Origin: UBA3006 sp036746695 | GTDB lineage: Bacteria > Actinomycetota > Acidimicrobiia > Acidimicrobiales > Ilumatobacteraceae | DNA: 64,000 nt | Direction of reading: 5' to 3' | NCBI GenBank assembly: GCA_036746695.1 | Contig: DAIODP010000001.1 | Coordinates: forward strand, 1,860,001 to 1,924,000 | Shown here: piece by piece, positions 16,738-24,834 of the stretch | Position numbering within the stretch: position 1 is the first letter of the stretch | Layout of the letters: every line of letters starts with the position of its first letter | The notes under the pieces: generated by a model | Seen by the model: only the letters and a program-made list of their open reading frames with translations | Databases searched by the model: none | What the model was told of the DNA's origin: nothing | Translations under genes and position numbers: made by a program

Positions 16738-17772
16738 ATGCGAATAGGCGTTCTGACAGGCGGCGGCGATTGCCCAGGTTTGAATGCGGTCATTCGTGCA
16801 ATAGTTCGCAAGGCCGAGACGCGTTACGGCGATGAGATCATCGGGTTTTACGACGCGTGGGACGGCGTTATGGAACAGCGAAGTATGACGTTGGACACCG
16901 CTGCAGTTCGCGGAATCCTTCCGCGGGGCGGAACTATTTTAGGAACTCGTCGGGGCGGGCCATTCGATACCGCTGATGGTGTCGAGCGCGTGAGTAAATC
17001 CATTAAGGACAATCGATTAGACGCGCTTATTGTTATTGGCGGCAATGGTTCGCTCACGGTTGGTTCGATGCTCCACGAACAATTTGGGCTTCCCATTATC
17101 GGAGTGCCCAAGACCATTGACAATGATGTTGTTGGCACAGATGCCACGTTTGGCTTTCAAACGGCCGTGCAGATTGCCACCGATGCGATAGACCGGCTGC
17201 ACACCACAGCCGAAAGCCACGATCGGGTCATGGTTGTTGAAGTGATGGGCAGGGATGCGGGCTGGATTGCATTGCAAGCGGGTATTGCGGGAGGTGCAAC
17301 CGCGATATTGGTGCCCGAGGTGCCATTCGACATTGACGAACTCTCGGCAGTTATTGCGCATCGGCACGACCGCGGGCGGTATGCATCGGTAGTGGTGGTT
17401 GCAGAAGGTGCGTTACCAAAAGAAGGAACGCTTGCGATCCCCGATGTGGTGGCAGACCAATACGGGCATCATGCTCCTCGCAACATTGCACAACTTATTG
17501 CTCCCGAAATTGAGAAGCGTACGGGGTACGAGGCTCGGGTTGTTCAGCTCGGGCATGTGCAGCGGGGCGGCACTCCTACAAGTTACGACCGCGTGCTGTC
17601 AACAAGGTTTGGTCTTGCCGCGGTTGATGCGGTGCACGATGCGGCATTTGGCCAAATGGTCGTTTTGCGATGCGGAGAAATTGCGCGCGAATCAATGAGT
17701 GCGACGCGAGGGAAGATAAAGACAATCAATCTTGAACTGTTTGCCGATGTTTCGGCAACATTTTTCGGCTAG
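16738..17772 (+). CDS. pfkA: 6-phosphofructokinase
   Basis: A 344-residue PfkA-family kinase: GVLTGGGDCPGLNAVIRA (nucleotide/phosphate loop), GTILGTRRGGPF, PKTIDNDVVGTDATFGFQTA (the TxDND active-site block) and EVMGRDAGWIALQAGIAGGA. It phosphorylates fructose 6-phosphate. The GGD of the first loop and GT...GTDATFG text are of the kind found in both ATP- and pyrophosphate-using enzymes of actinobacteria, so the phosphoryl donor cannot be settled by eye. Two adjacent ATGs exist (16735, 16738); TAGGCT at 16726-16731 places the second one 6 nt behind the -10, which fits a leaderless mRNA. Confidence 0.95.
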   Translation: MRIGVLTGGGDCPGLNAVIRAIVRKAETRYGDEIIGFYDAWDGVMEQRSMTLDTAAVRGILPRGGTILGTRRGGPFDTADGVERVSKSIKDNRLDALIVIGGNGSLTVGSMLHEQFGLPIIGVPKTIDNDVVGTDATFGFQTAVQIATDAIDRLHTTAESHDRVMVVEVMGRDAGWIALQAGIAGGATAILVPEVPFDIDELSAVIAHRHDRGRYASVVVVAEGALPKEGTLAIPDVVADQYGHHAPRNIAQLIAPEIEKRTGYEARVVQLGHVQRGGTPTSYDRVLSTRFGLAAVDAVHDAAFGQMVVLRCGEIARESMSATRGKIKTINLELFADVSATFFG

Positions 17773-17775
17773 CAA

Positions 17776-18411
17776 TCAGTTAGGTGGGCCAAACTGGCGA
17801 TCGCCAGCATCGCCTAGGCCAGGAACGATGAAAGCATGTTCGTTCAATCGTTCGTCGACCGATGCGGTGACAATATGCAAGTTCATTCCCGACTTTTCTA
17901 AGTAGGCAATTCCCTCTGGTGCTGCGAGCACGCAAGCAATGGTGAGTGGTTCTGGTGCGCCGCGAGCAGCAAGAAGCTTGCAGCCATATTCCAACGAGCC
18001 ACCGGTTGCGAGCATCGGATCGAGAACGATGCAGTGTCGTCCGTCCAGTCTTGCCGGAAGTTTTGCAACGTATTCACTTGGTTCGTGAGTAACTTCGTCT
18101 CGCTGCACGCCGACAACCGCAATGTCTGCGTCGGGCAGTAGCTCCATCGCTGCGGGAAGCATGCCAAGACCTGCGCGGAGAATTGGAACAAGAATTGGTC
18201 TCTGAGCGATTTTTATGCCGTCTGTTTCTGCAAGTGGCGTAGTCACTCGAACTTTGCGAGTTGGCACCGAGCGAGTTGCTTCAGCAATGACGATCAACGA
18301 CAGTCTGCGCATCTCGGCGCGGAAGAACTGGTTGGACGAATTCTCGTCGCGTAGGTGGGTGAGTGCTTCTGCTGCAACCGGGTGGTCGACGATAGTTACG
18401 GTGACGGTCAT
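17776..18411 (-). CDS. upp: Uracil phosphoribosyltransferase
   Basis: A 211-residue protein of normal Upp length with ILRAGLGMLPAAMELLPDA and the PRPP loop CIVLDPMLATGGS, plus the C-terminal GLGDAGDRQFG motif that contacts uracil. It makes UMP from uracil and PRPP (pyrimidine salvage). The ATG at 18411 is 6 nt behind a weak -10 (CAAGAT); an upstream TTG at 18453 would overlap the divergent GNAT gene. It ends 3 nt from pfkA, tail to tail. Confidence 0.96.
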   Translation of the reverse strand: MTVTVTIVDHPVAAEALTHLRDENSSNQFFRAEMRRLSLIVIAEATRSVPTRKVRVTTPLAETDGIKIAQRPILVPILRAGLGMLPAAMELLPDADIAVVGVQRDEVTHEPSEYVAKLPARLDGRHCIVLDPMLATGGSLEYGCKLLAARGAPEPLTIACVLAAPEGIAYLEKSGMNLHIVTASVDERLNEHAFIVPGLGDAGDRQFGPPN

Positions 18412-18446
18412 TCCTCTATCTTGGCTGATCGGTAGAGTTTCAACCA

Positions 18447-19202
18447 ATGTCAACAGTCGCTGAACCTCGAGAGATTGATGGATTGTCGATCCAGGTGGCC
18501 ACCACGCCCGAGGATGCCGCCCTGATCTCGACGATTTTTGACGAAGTGTGGTCGGTGCGGGCCATGGTTTCGCCTGAAATCATGGTTGCCGCATTGCACA
18601 ACGGCGCCTACGGCTCGATCGCTTGGCGCGATGGTGCGCCAGTTGGGGCCGCATTTGCGCTTGTGGGGCTTCCGCTTGTCGGCCAAAGTGCACCCAATCT
18701 GCACTCACATGCAGCTGGCGTGGTTGCTACCGCAGCCAACGGGGGGATTGGTTATGCGCTCAAGTTGCATCAGTTTTCTTGGGCAAGAGAACACGGATTT
18801 GGCACGGTGACATGGACATTTGATCCACTCGTGCGAAGAAATGCGTGGTTCAACATCATCAAATTAGGCACACAAGTTTTGGGCTATCACCAGAATTTTT
18901 ATGGGCAATTGGATGACGGCATCAACGCGGGTGAACAAAGCGACAGGTTGCTGGTGCGATGGGACATTGCCGAAAGGGTTGCTCCGCCGGCATCCAATTT
19001 TGTTGTAGCAACAGCCAGCGACATGCTGGTCGCAACCCCTGCGGATATTGAATTGCTCCGAAAAACCGACACGGCACAGGCTGCCAACTGGCGCCAGCAG
19101 CAGCGAGTCGCATTCGAAGCAGCCGAGAAAAACGGCATGAGTGTGGTGGGCCTCAATGAGGATTATTGCTATGTGCTGCGCAGCAATAAGGATGGTGTTT
19201 AA
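18447..19202 (+). CDS. GNAT-superfamily acyltransferase of the COG3375 type
   Basis: A 251-residue protein resembling the predicted GNAT acetyltransferases of COG3375: AWRDGAPVGAAFALVGLPL, HSHAAGVVATAANGGIGYAL and WTFDPLVRRNAWFNIIKLG. Relatives are found beside N-acylamino acid racemases, where an acyl-CoA-dependent N-acylation of amino acids has been assigned (N-succinylamino acid racemase pathway). It is the first gene of a four-gene operon: the next ATG overlaps its stop (TAATG). TAGAGT at 18433-18438 lies 8 nt before the ATG, so transcription probably starts at or next to the codon. Substrate here is unknown. Confidence 0.82.
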   Translation: MSTVAEPREIDGLSIQVATTPEDAALISTIFDEVWSVRAMVSPEIMVAALHNGAYGSIAWRDGAPVGAAFALVGLPLVGQSAPNLHSHAAGVVATAANGGIGYALKLHQFSWAREHGFGTVTWTFDPLVRRNAWFNIIKLGTQVLGYHQNFYGQLDDGINAGEQSDRLLVRWDIAERVAPPASNFVVATASDMLVATPADIELLRKTDTAQAANWRQQQRVAFEAAEKNGMSVVGLNEDYCYVLRSNKDGV

Positions 19203-20305
19203 TGAGCATCAAGCGAATTGAAATTGTTCGGGCCCACATCAACTTGGTTTCGCCGTTCAGAACTTCGTTCGGTACCGAGGTAGACCGTGAACTGTTGTAT
19301 GTCCATGTAATTGGCGACGACGAAGAGGGTTGGGGCGAATGCGTTGCAATGGCCGCACCGCTGTATTCGTCGGAATACGTGGATGGTTGCGAGGAGGTAA
19401 TCAAGCGGTATCTCATCCCGCTGGTAACACCCAACATCACCGCCCACGAGTTTGTGGTCGCCGCCGCCAGCATTAGGGGCAATTTCATGGCCAAGGCCGC
19501 AGTAGAGGCCGCGCTTTTGGATTATCAATTGCGCTGCACAAAGTTGTCTTTGGCGGGCTTTCTGGGTGCAACACAAACAAGGGTTGCGTCTGGTGTATCG
19601 GTTGGTATTCAGCCCGATATCGACACGTTGCTCAGCGTGGTTGATGGTTACCGCAATGACGGGTACGTGCGCATCAAGCTAAAGATCGAACCCGGTTTTG
19701 ATATCGATCGTGTACGCGCAGTTCGCCAGGCGTTCGGTGATGAAATGTTGTTACAGGTAGATGCCAACGCGGCATACACCGTGGACGACGCGGCGCACTT
19801 GGCGCGGTTGGACGAATTCAATCTGTTATTAATCGAGCAACCACTTCCGGAAGAAGACATAGTTGGCCACGTGGAATTGAGTAAACGTGTAGCAACGCCG
19901 ATTTGTTTGGATGAATCGATTACTTCGTACGACGTCGCTCGCGGGGCACTTGATATTGGCGCGTGTTCAATCATCAATATCAAGCCTGGTCGTGTAGGTG
20001 GCTACATGGAGTCGAAGCGAATTCACGATCTTTGTTATTCGCGCGGCGTGCAGGTGTGGTGCGGGGGAATGCTGGAAACCGGCATTGGGCGCGCCGCGAA
20101 TCTTGCGCTTGCTGCACTGCCCGGGTTTACGCTTCCTGGCGACACCAGCGCATCCGACCGCTATTTCGTGCAAGACGTAACAGAACCGTTCGTATTGAAA
20201 GACGGGTACATCGACGTACCAAACACGGTGGGTATTGGTGTGCGACCATTGTCCGACGTATTACAAGCTATGACTAGTCGTGTAGACGACTATCGGATTG
20301 GTTGA
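19202..20305 (+). CDS. Enolase-superfamily enzyme, N-acylamino acid racemase / o-succinylbenzoate synthase type
   Basis: A 367-residue muconate-lactonizing subgroup enzyme with all catalytic residues in place: KLK motif (Lys159, Lys161), metal ligands Asp187 (QVDANAAYT), Glu212 (LIEQPL) and Asp237 (CLDESI), and Lys261 in NIKPGRVGGY. This set is shared by N-succinylamino acid racemase and o-succinylbenzoate synthase (MenC). No other menaquinone genes are near, and the upstream gene is a GNAT acyltransferase, so racemisation of an N-acylamino acid is the better guess. The start overlaps the upstream stop by 1 nt and the next gene starts 1 nt after its stop. Confidence 0.9.
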   Translation: MSIKRIEIVRAHINLVSPFRTSFGTEVDRELLYVHVIGDDEEGWGECVAMAAPLYSSEYVDGCEEVIKRYLIPLVTPNITAHEFVVAAASIRGNFMAKAAVEAALLDYQLRCTKLSLAGFLGATQTRVASGVSVGIQPDIDTLLSVVDGYRNDGYVRIKLKIEPGFDIDRVRAVRQAFGDEMLLQVDANAAYTVDDAAHLARLDEFNLLLIEQPLPEEDIVGHVELSKRVATPICLDESITSYDVARGALDIGACSIINIKPGRVGGYMESKRIHDLCYSRGVQVWCGGMLETGIGRAANLALAALPGFTLPGDTSASDRYFVQDVTEPFVLKDGYIDVPNTVGIGVRPLSDVLQAMTSRVDDYRIG

Positions 20306-20306
20306 A

Positions 20307-21323
20307 ATGAGCAACGAGGAAATTCCCGAAACATGGATTGACTATCTCAGTCGAATTGATGTGCAGAAGCTTTCATTAAGTAACGACGAGATCCTTGAAT
20401 CCGTCGAAGAAGGCCTTCGACTGCAAGGGTTGGGCGAGGCGGTTATCGAGCCCCGGGTTCATTTGGAACCAGGTGTTTCTCAAGGCCACTTCAATGTTTT
20501 GCGAGGGTCGCTTGGCGGGTCAATCGATATGGCTGGCGTCAAAGTTGTGGGGGACTTCGTCGACAACTATTTGGCTGGTCTTCCGAGCGAGCTGGCCCTA
20601 CTCAACTTGATGGACCGTCGAACGGGTATGCCTAAAGCAGTTATCGACGCATCATTTCTCACCGATATGCGCACAGGCGCAATTACGGCTCTCGGCGCAA
20701 AACACTTGGCGCGCAAGAGGTCCAAAGTTTTGGGGCACATTGGCGCACGGGGGACTGCATATTGGAACGTGCGGCTGCTTGACCACTTATTTGATTTCGA
20801 TGAGATTCGGGTGCACTCGCTTCGTCCCGAAAGCCGCGAGGCATTTGCAGCAAAACTCTCAAACGACCTCGGCAAACCTGTGCGAGCGACAACCGATTGG
20901 AAAAGTTGCGTTGAAGGCGCCGACATTGTTGTCGAGGCATCACGACTGCCAGCGCCCGAGGCAATGCTGCAGACGAAGTGGATTGGCCAAGGAGCATTCA
21001 TTGTGCCGTACGGAACAATGAGTGCCGTTGAGATTGATTTGCTATCCAATATGAACAAAGTGGTGGTCGATGATTGGGGGCAGTGCAAGAGCGGCAAATT
21101 TGGTTCGCTTCGTGCGCACGTCGAAGCGGGGCTGTTGAGCGAATCAAATTTGCATGCCGAGCTTTGCGAAATTGTTGTCGGGAAAAAAGCTGGGCGAGAA
21201 TCCGATGACGAGACAACGCTGCTCTGGCATCGTGGTTTGTCGCTTTCCGACATTGCGCTTGGTCACACGATGCTTGAAAAGGCCAAGAAGATGGGTGTTG
21301 GCCAGAAGTTGCGTTACGCGTGA
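20307..21323 (+). CDS. Ornithine cyclodeaminase / mu-crystallin family enzyme
   Basis: A 338-residue protein of the OCD/mu-crystallin family. The N-terminal half is the substrate domain, followed by an NAD(P)-binding Rossmann region (KVLGHIGARGTAYWNVRLL, then DEIRVHSLRPESREAFA) and the family stretch GADIVVEASRLPAPEAML. Members include ornithine cyclodeaminase, ketimine reductases, alanine dehydrogenase-like enzymes and SbnB, which cleaves an N-substituted amino acid. The glycine loop is GARGTA rather than the usual GxGxQA. ATG at 20307 follows the upstream stop by 1 nt; its stop overlaps the next GTG start by 4 nt. Reaction not predictable from sequence alone. Confidence 0.85.
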   Translation: MSNEEIPETWIDYLSRIDVQKLSLSNDEILESVEEGLRLQGLGEAVIEPRVHLEPGVSQGHFNVLRGSLGGSIDMAGVKVVGDFVDNYLAGLPSELALLNLMDRRTGMPKAVIDASFLTDMRTGAITALGAKHLARKRSKVLGHIGARGTAYWNVRLLDHLFDFDEIRVHSLRPESREAFAAKLSNDLGKPVRATTDWKSCVEGADIVVEASRLPAPEAMLQTKWIGQGAFIVPYGTMSAVEIDLLSNMNKVVVDDWGQCKSGKFGSLRAHVEAGLLSESNLHAELCEIVVGKKAGRESDDETTLLWHRGLSLSDIALGHTMLEKAKKMGVGQKLRYA

Positions 21324-22813
21324 AAATTGTCGTTGGAGATAAGCCTCTCGAGCTTGCCGAATTGATTGCATTGGGGAGTCTTGAAACCCAGATCGAGATT
21401 TCCCCTGCGGCGATTAAGCGGATTGCCGAGTCGAGAAAAATTGCCAATGAACACATGGATGGAAAGACTGCCGTCTACGGTCTGAATGTTGGCTTGGGTG
21501 CCAACGTGTCAATGGCGCTTGAGCGCGGATCGACTGCAGATTTTGAGAGATCGGTCATTGAGGGGCGAATGATCGGCATCGGCGAACCACTCCCAGATTC
21601 GGTAAGTCGGCGTGCACTAGCGATTCGCATCACAAACTTGTGCAACGGAAACTCGGCAGTTTCGCCACACGTTGTCGAACAGCTTGCAGAAATGTACAAC
21701 AAAGGTCTAACCCCAATTGTTGCATCGCACGGGTCGGTCGGTTCGAGCGATCTTGGTCAATGCGCACAGTTATGCGCGGCTGCTCTCGGTATTGGAGACG
21801 TCTCATTTCGGGGAGCGCGAGTTTCTGCGCTCAGCGCGCTGAGCACAGTCAACTTGCAGCCGGTCGAGCTTGCGGCAAAAGATGCGCTTGGCCTACTGAA
21901 CTCTGGATCGGTGACGCAGTCTGCCGCAGTTGAGGTAATCGCGGAGTTGGGTGTTGTCTTACATGCGGCGATACAGATTGCTGCTGCATCGTGCGAGGCC
22001 TATGGCGTAAACCCTGGGCCGTATCTACCAGAAGTTGTGGCAACAAAGTCTGTACCTGGCGGAGATGATGCAAGCCGATTGATCATGGAGTTGCTGCACG
22101 GTTCGTGGACGCTTGAAGATGGCGCGATTGATCAGGCTCAGCACGCGATTTCGTTTCGGACTCTCGTTCCCTTGATGGCGCTCGTGCGCACCCATTCGAT
22201 AACGTTTACCGACTTGCTGTTGCAAGAGTGCAACTTGAGCAACGACAACCCAGTTGTGCTGCTTGAGAAACGACAGATCAGATCGTCCAGTAATTTTCAA
22301 TCGCTTGCAGCGTCCGTGGCGGGGGAGGCACTGACGATTGCGCTTGCCCACTGGTCAAATGCGACGGCGAATCGAACGATCAGAATGGTCAACGGTTCAA
22401 TAAAGGGAGTGCCGCGATACCTTGCGCCGCTTGAAGGACACAGTGTGGGATTTAATGCTCTGATGAAGTCGACGGTTGCGATGGCGACCAGGGTTCGATT
22501 CGAGGCGAATCCGGCAAGCCTCGACTTTTTTGCAATTTCCGAAAATGCAGAGGATGTCGCGTCGCAGTTTCCGCTTGTCGTGGAAAAGTTGGGCCGACAG
22601 ATTGGCTGGTTACGACAGTTGGTTGCGATTGAAGCCTTAACTGCGCATCAATTGCTTTGCTTGCGTCCAGAACTTAAACGGGGCAAGGCTGCCAAAAGAG
22701 TTGTCGAGGTTGTCGGGAAGTACGTTCCCTTAATTGAGCACGATCAGCCGCTTGGGCATTTTGTTGACGCTGTGAGCAACAGCATTGTGCGTGGCGAACT
22801 GGCTAAGTCGTAG
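21320..22813 (+). CDS. Diverged histidine/phenylalanine ammonia-lyase family protein with a non-canonical MIO site
   Basis: A 497-residue protein with the overall HAL/PAL layout: Tyr53 in VYGLNVGLG, a degenerate NLCNGNSAVSPH block, KDALGLLNSGSVTQS, SFRTLVPLM, SNDNPVVLLE and NFQSLAASVAGEAL. The segment that should hold the Ala-Ser-Gly triad forming the MIO electrophile reads GSVGSSDLG (residues 138-146), one residue shorter than GSVGASGDL, so the triad Gly is missing. It may use another chemistry, form a variant cofactor, or be a non-lyase member. GTG start overlaps the upstream stop (GTGA). Last gene of the operon; its 3' end is 6 bp from the convergent PPOX gene. Confidence 0.85.
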   Translation: MKIVVGDKPLELAELIALGSLETQIEISPAAIKRIAESRKIANEHMDGKTAVYGLNVGLGANVSMALERGSTADFERSVIEGRMIGIGEPLPDSVSRRALAIRITNLCNGNSAVSPHVVEQLAEMYNKGLTPIVASHGSVGSSDLGQCAQLCAAALGIGDVSFRGARVSALSALSTVNLQPVELAAKDALGLLNSGSVTQSAAVEVIAELGVVLHAAIQIAAASCEAYGVNPGPYLPEVVATKSVPGGDDASRLIMELLHGSWTLEDGAIDQAQHAISFRTLVPLMALVRTHSITFTDLLLQECNLSNDNPVVLLEKRQIRSSSNFQSLAASVAGEALTIALAHWSNATANRTIRMVNGSIKGVPRYLAPLEGHSVGFNALMKSTVAMATRVRFEANPASLDFFAISENAEDVASQFPLVVEKLGRQIGWLRQLVAIEALTAHQLLCLRPELKRGKAAKRVVEVVGKYVPLIEHDQPLGHFVDAVSNSIVRGELAKS

Positions 22814-22819
22814 CGAAGG

Positions 22820-23215
22820 CTAGGCGTCCAACGAAATAATCACCGCTGTCTCTGGCTGGTGTTTCTTTTTTCCGAATCGGTCGGTGAACCACAAATACAC
22901 TGAAAAAACTTTGTAGGTGAGCCCATATTTTTTAGCAATTGCGTCGCGCACAATTTCTGCCTCGCTGTTAAGCACAACCTTTGCGGTGCAGCGATACACG
23001 GGCGTTCCTTCTGCAACTTTCCCCTTTACGTCGCATTGCTGAATAGTTGCCCGATTGGTGTGCGCAAGTCGTTTGGCTTTGCCGGATTCGTTGTCGATGG
23101 TGAATCCGAAATCGTTTCCTAGAGGGGCGATCCAGACTGGGGTTGCAACTGGTGTGCCGTCACGGCGGTACGACACGAACGACACATATTTGGCGGAAGC
23201 AATCGGGTGGTTCAT
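22820..23215 (-). CDS. PPOX-class (split-barrel) flavin/F420-binding protein
   Basis: A 131-residue split-barrel protein: ASAKYVSFVSYRRDGTPVATPVWIAPLGNDFGFTID is the N-terminal beta-barrel pattern of the pyridoxamine-oxidase-like / F420-dependent family, ending YLWFTDRFGKKKHQPETAVI. Members bind FMN, F420 or heme and the substrate is usually unknown. I start at the ATG 23215; a longer frame to 23293 would translate the tRNA gene upstream. It lies 28 nt downstream of tRNA-Pro on the same strand and may share its transcript. Confidence 0.8.
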   Translation of the reverse strand: MNHPIASAKYVSFVSYRRDGTPVATPVWIAPLGNDFGFTIDNESGKAKRLAHTNRATIQQCDVKGKVAEGTPVYRCTAKVVLNSEAEIVRDAIAKKYGLTYKVFSVYLWFTDRFGKKKHQPETAVIISLDA

Positions 23216-23243
23216 GAAAGCCTCAAATTTCGGTAGAAAGTTG

Positions 23244-23316
23244 TCGGGGAGGGGGGACTTGAACCCCCGGCCTCCTGGTCCCAAACCAGGCACGCTACCA
23301 ACTGCGCCACTCCCCG
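23244..23316 (-). tRNA. tRNA-Pro (anticodon UGG)
   Basis: A 73-nt cloverleaf on the minus strand: acceptor stem CGGGGAG (5', 23316-23310) pairs with CTCCCCG (3', 23251-23245) plus discriminator A. The anticodon arm CCTGG-TTTGGGA-CCAGG gives anticodon TGG (codon CCA and other CCN by wobble). The T arm GGGGG-TTCAAGT-CCCCC is perfect. The 3' CCA is not encoded. A TAGGCT hexamer at 23326-23331 (minus), 9 nt before the 5' end, is a likely -10. Confidence 0.97.
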
Positions 23317-23341
23317 GACTGCAACAGCCTAGCGAGATGAT

Positions 23342-24517
23342 CTAACGATTGGACGCGAGCGACGTGACTACTTCAAGTAGTCGCTCAACATCGTTTGCAG
23401 AGACGTAACGGGTAACACCTGCACGAACCACGCCTCCAGATTCGGTGAGACCCAAATGGTCGACGGCTTCTACGGCGTACGAACTTCCAGACCACACTGC
23501 AATTCGAGCCTGAGCAAGCACTTGGGCGACGTGATCGGGACGGTGGCCTTGAATCGTAAACGAAACTGTTGGCACACGACCTTCGAGAGTTGGACGCCCC
23601 CACACTTTGACTCCATCAATGTTTTGCAAACCATTAAGCAACGGAAGAAAAACACCGTTTTCATAGGACTCAACTTTGTTCATGTCCTCTTCAAGCAAAA
23701 AGCGCGCGGCGGCTTCCACCGCTGCAATACCTTCGAAGTTGGGTGTTCCTGTCTCGAAACGACTCGGGCCGATGTTTTTGGCAGGACGTACTTTTGCAAC
23801 GGGCAGCGAATTGAGTAATTCTGGCTCTACGCACAGAACACCCGCATGCGGGCCGTACCACTTATAGGGGGAAGTTGCGAGAACGTCGCAGCCCATCTTC
23901 CCGATATCTATTTGACGGTGCACTGCGAGGTGCACTGCGTCTACAAAAACACGGGCGCCTACGTTGTGCGCCGCATCAATGATTGGTTTGAGGTTTGGCG
24001 AGGTACCCAACAAGTTTGAGGCGCCAGTGATTGCAACCCACTTGGTGTTGGGCGTGATGAGCGCAATCATTGCGTCGGTATCAAGTTCGAAAGTGTTGGT
24101 GTTGAATGGGGCAAGTACGTGTTCTGCACCAGATAGTTCGCAGGCAATTCTCCAAGGAGAAACATTCGCGTCGTGATCGAGCTTGGTGCCGACGACTCGG
24201 TCACCAGGCTTCAGTGTCCGCGCAATGGCACGCGTCAAGGCCATGGTCATCGTGGTCATGTTTGCGCCCAAGCAAATACCCTCAGGGTCGGCGCCGAATA
24301 ATGTGCCCAACACTCCGCGTGTGCGTTCAAGCAGTGCATCGCATTCGTTTGCTGCGGCGAAGTATCCACCGGTGTTGGCGTTGATACCACTGCTGGCGAA
24401 TTCGGTCATCGCGCGAATTGCAGAGTCGACCATTTGCGTTCCGGCCGGGCCGTCAAAGCGAGCCCAGCCTCCGGCCAAGCCGGGGAAGCGATGCTGGATA
24501 TCGACCGAAGATGACAT
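23342..24517 (-). CDS. Class V aminotransferase, cysteine desulfurase-like
   Basis: A 391-residue PLP enzyme of the aminotransferase class V fold: LDHDANVSPWRIACELSGAE, VFVDAVHLAVH (Asp that contacts the pyridine N), SPYKWYGPHAGVL (PLP-binding Lys), and C-terminal GVVRAGVTRYVSANDVERLL. It belongs to the group annotated as cysteine desulfurase-like or SufS-related; I see no active-site cysteine loop of the IscS/SufS kind, so a desulfurase function is not assured. Start at ATG 24517 where homology begins; an upstream extension to 24658 overlaps the next gene. No suf genes are nearby. Confidence 0.85.
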   Translation of the reverse strand: MSSSVDIQHRFPGLAGGWARFDGPAGTQMVDSAIRAMTEFASSGINANTGGYFAAANECDALLERTRGVLGTLFGADPEGICLGANMTTMTMALTRAIARTLKPGDRVVGTKLDHDANVSPWRIACELSGAEHVLAPFNTNTFELDTDAMIALITPNTKWVAITGASNLLGTSPNLKPIIDAAHNVGARVFVDAVHLAVHRQIDIGKMGCDVLATSPYKWYGPHAGVLCVEPELLNSLPVAKVRPAKNIGPSRFETGTPNFEGIAAVEAAARFLLEEDMNKVESYENGVFLPLLNGLQNIDGVKVWGRPTLEGRVPTVSFTIQGHRPDHVAQVLAQARIAVWSGSSYAVEAVDHLGLTESGGVVRAGVTRYVSANDVERLLEVVTSLASNR

Positions 24518-24534
24518 GGTCAACGACAGCTCGA

Positions 24535-24807
24535 TTAAGGCTTGCGCTTGTTGGCGCGGGCAAGACGTTTGGCGGTCTTGCCAACGGGCGCAATGTTGCG
24601 TTGGTCGAGATCGCCAACTTCGGTGCCGTCTGCAAACCGCACGCGGTATCGAAGCCAATTGAAACCGTTGGCCAAGATGACTTTGCCCTCAGAACCAACC
24701 GCCACGCCCTGTATCTCGGCTGTGGTCACAACGGTGTCGCCTGCGCGCAGGCTGATTTGGTCGGCATGGGGGGATGCCAATGCATGAGGTTTCCACGAGG
24801 CTGTCAC
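24535..24807 (-). CDS. Small conserved-looking protein with an SH3-like barrel (hypothetical)
   Basis: A 90-residue protein whose middle reads as a small beta barrel: GDTVVTTAEIQGVAVGSEGK, then GFNWLRYRVRFADGTEVGDL and a basic C-terminus (KTAKRLARANKRKP). I cannot name a function; the basic tail and barrel would suit nucleic-acid or protein binding. Support for it being real comes from a GTG start at 24807 standing 8 nt behind TACCCT (24816-24821, minus), a -10 that overlaps the -10 of the divergent tig gene. Confidence 0.7.
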   Translation of the reverse strand: MTASWKPHALASPHADQISLRAGDTVVTTAEIQGVAVGSEGKVILANGFNWLRYRVRFADGTEVGDLDQRNIAPVGKTAKRLARANKRKP

Positions 24808-24815
24808 GAAAGCAA

Positions 24816-24825
24816 AGGGTACACT
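24816..24825. promoter_or_regulatory. Overlapping divergent -10 elements for tig and the small SH3-like gene
   Basis: TACACT (24820-24825, plus) lies 9 nt before the GTG of tig, and TACCCT (24821-24816, minus) lies 8 nt before the GTG of the divergent gene. The hexamers share two base pairs, so only one polymerase can occupy the site at a time. Confidence 0.65.
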
Positions 24826-24834
24826 TTGCGCCCT

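Noticed and set aside
19202..20305. Assignment of the enolase-superfamily gene as menC (menaquinone synthesis)
   Set aside because: Active-site residues cannot separate the two functions, but no men genes are near and a COG3375-type acyltransferase is coupled to it, the known context of N-acylamino acid racemases.
20567..21253. 228-codon minus-strand frame antisense to the cyclodeaminase-like gene
   Set aside because: Ser/Ala-rich shadow with no start context; the plus-strand gene is well supported.
23216..23293. N-terminal extension of the PPOX gene
   Set aside because: It would translate the tRNA-Pro gene; the ATG at 23215 begins the family homology.
24418..24834. Upstream extension of the trigger factor frame
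   Set aside because: No similarity to trigger factor, overlaps two minus-strand genes, and the GTG at 24835 has a -10 at the right distance.
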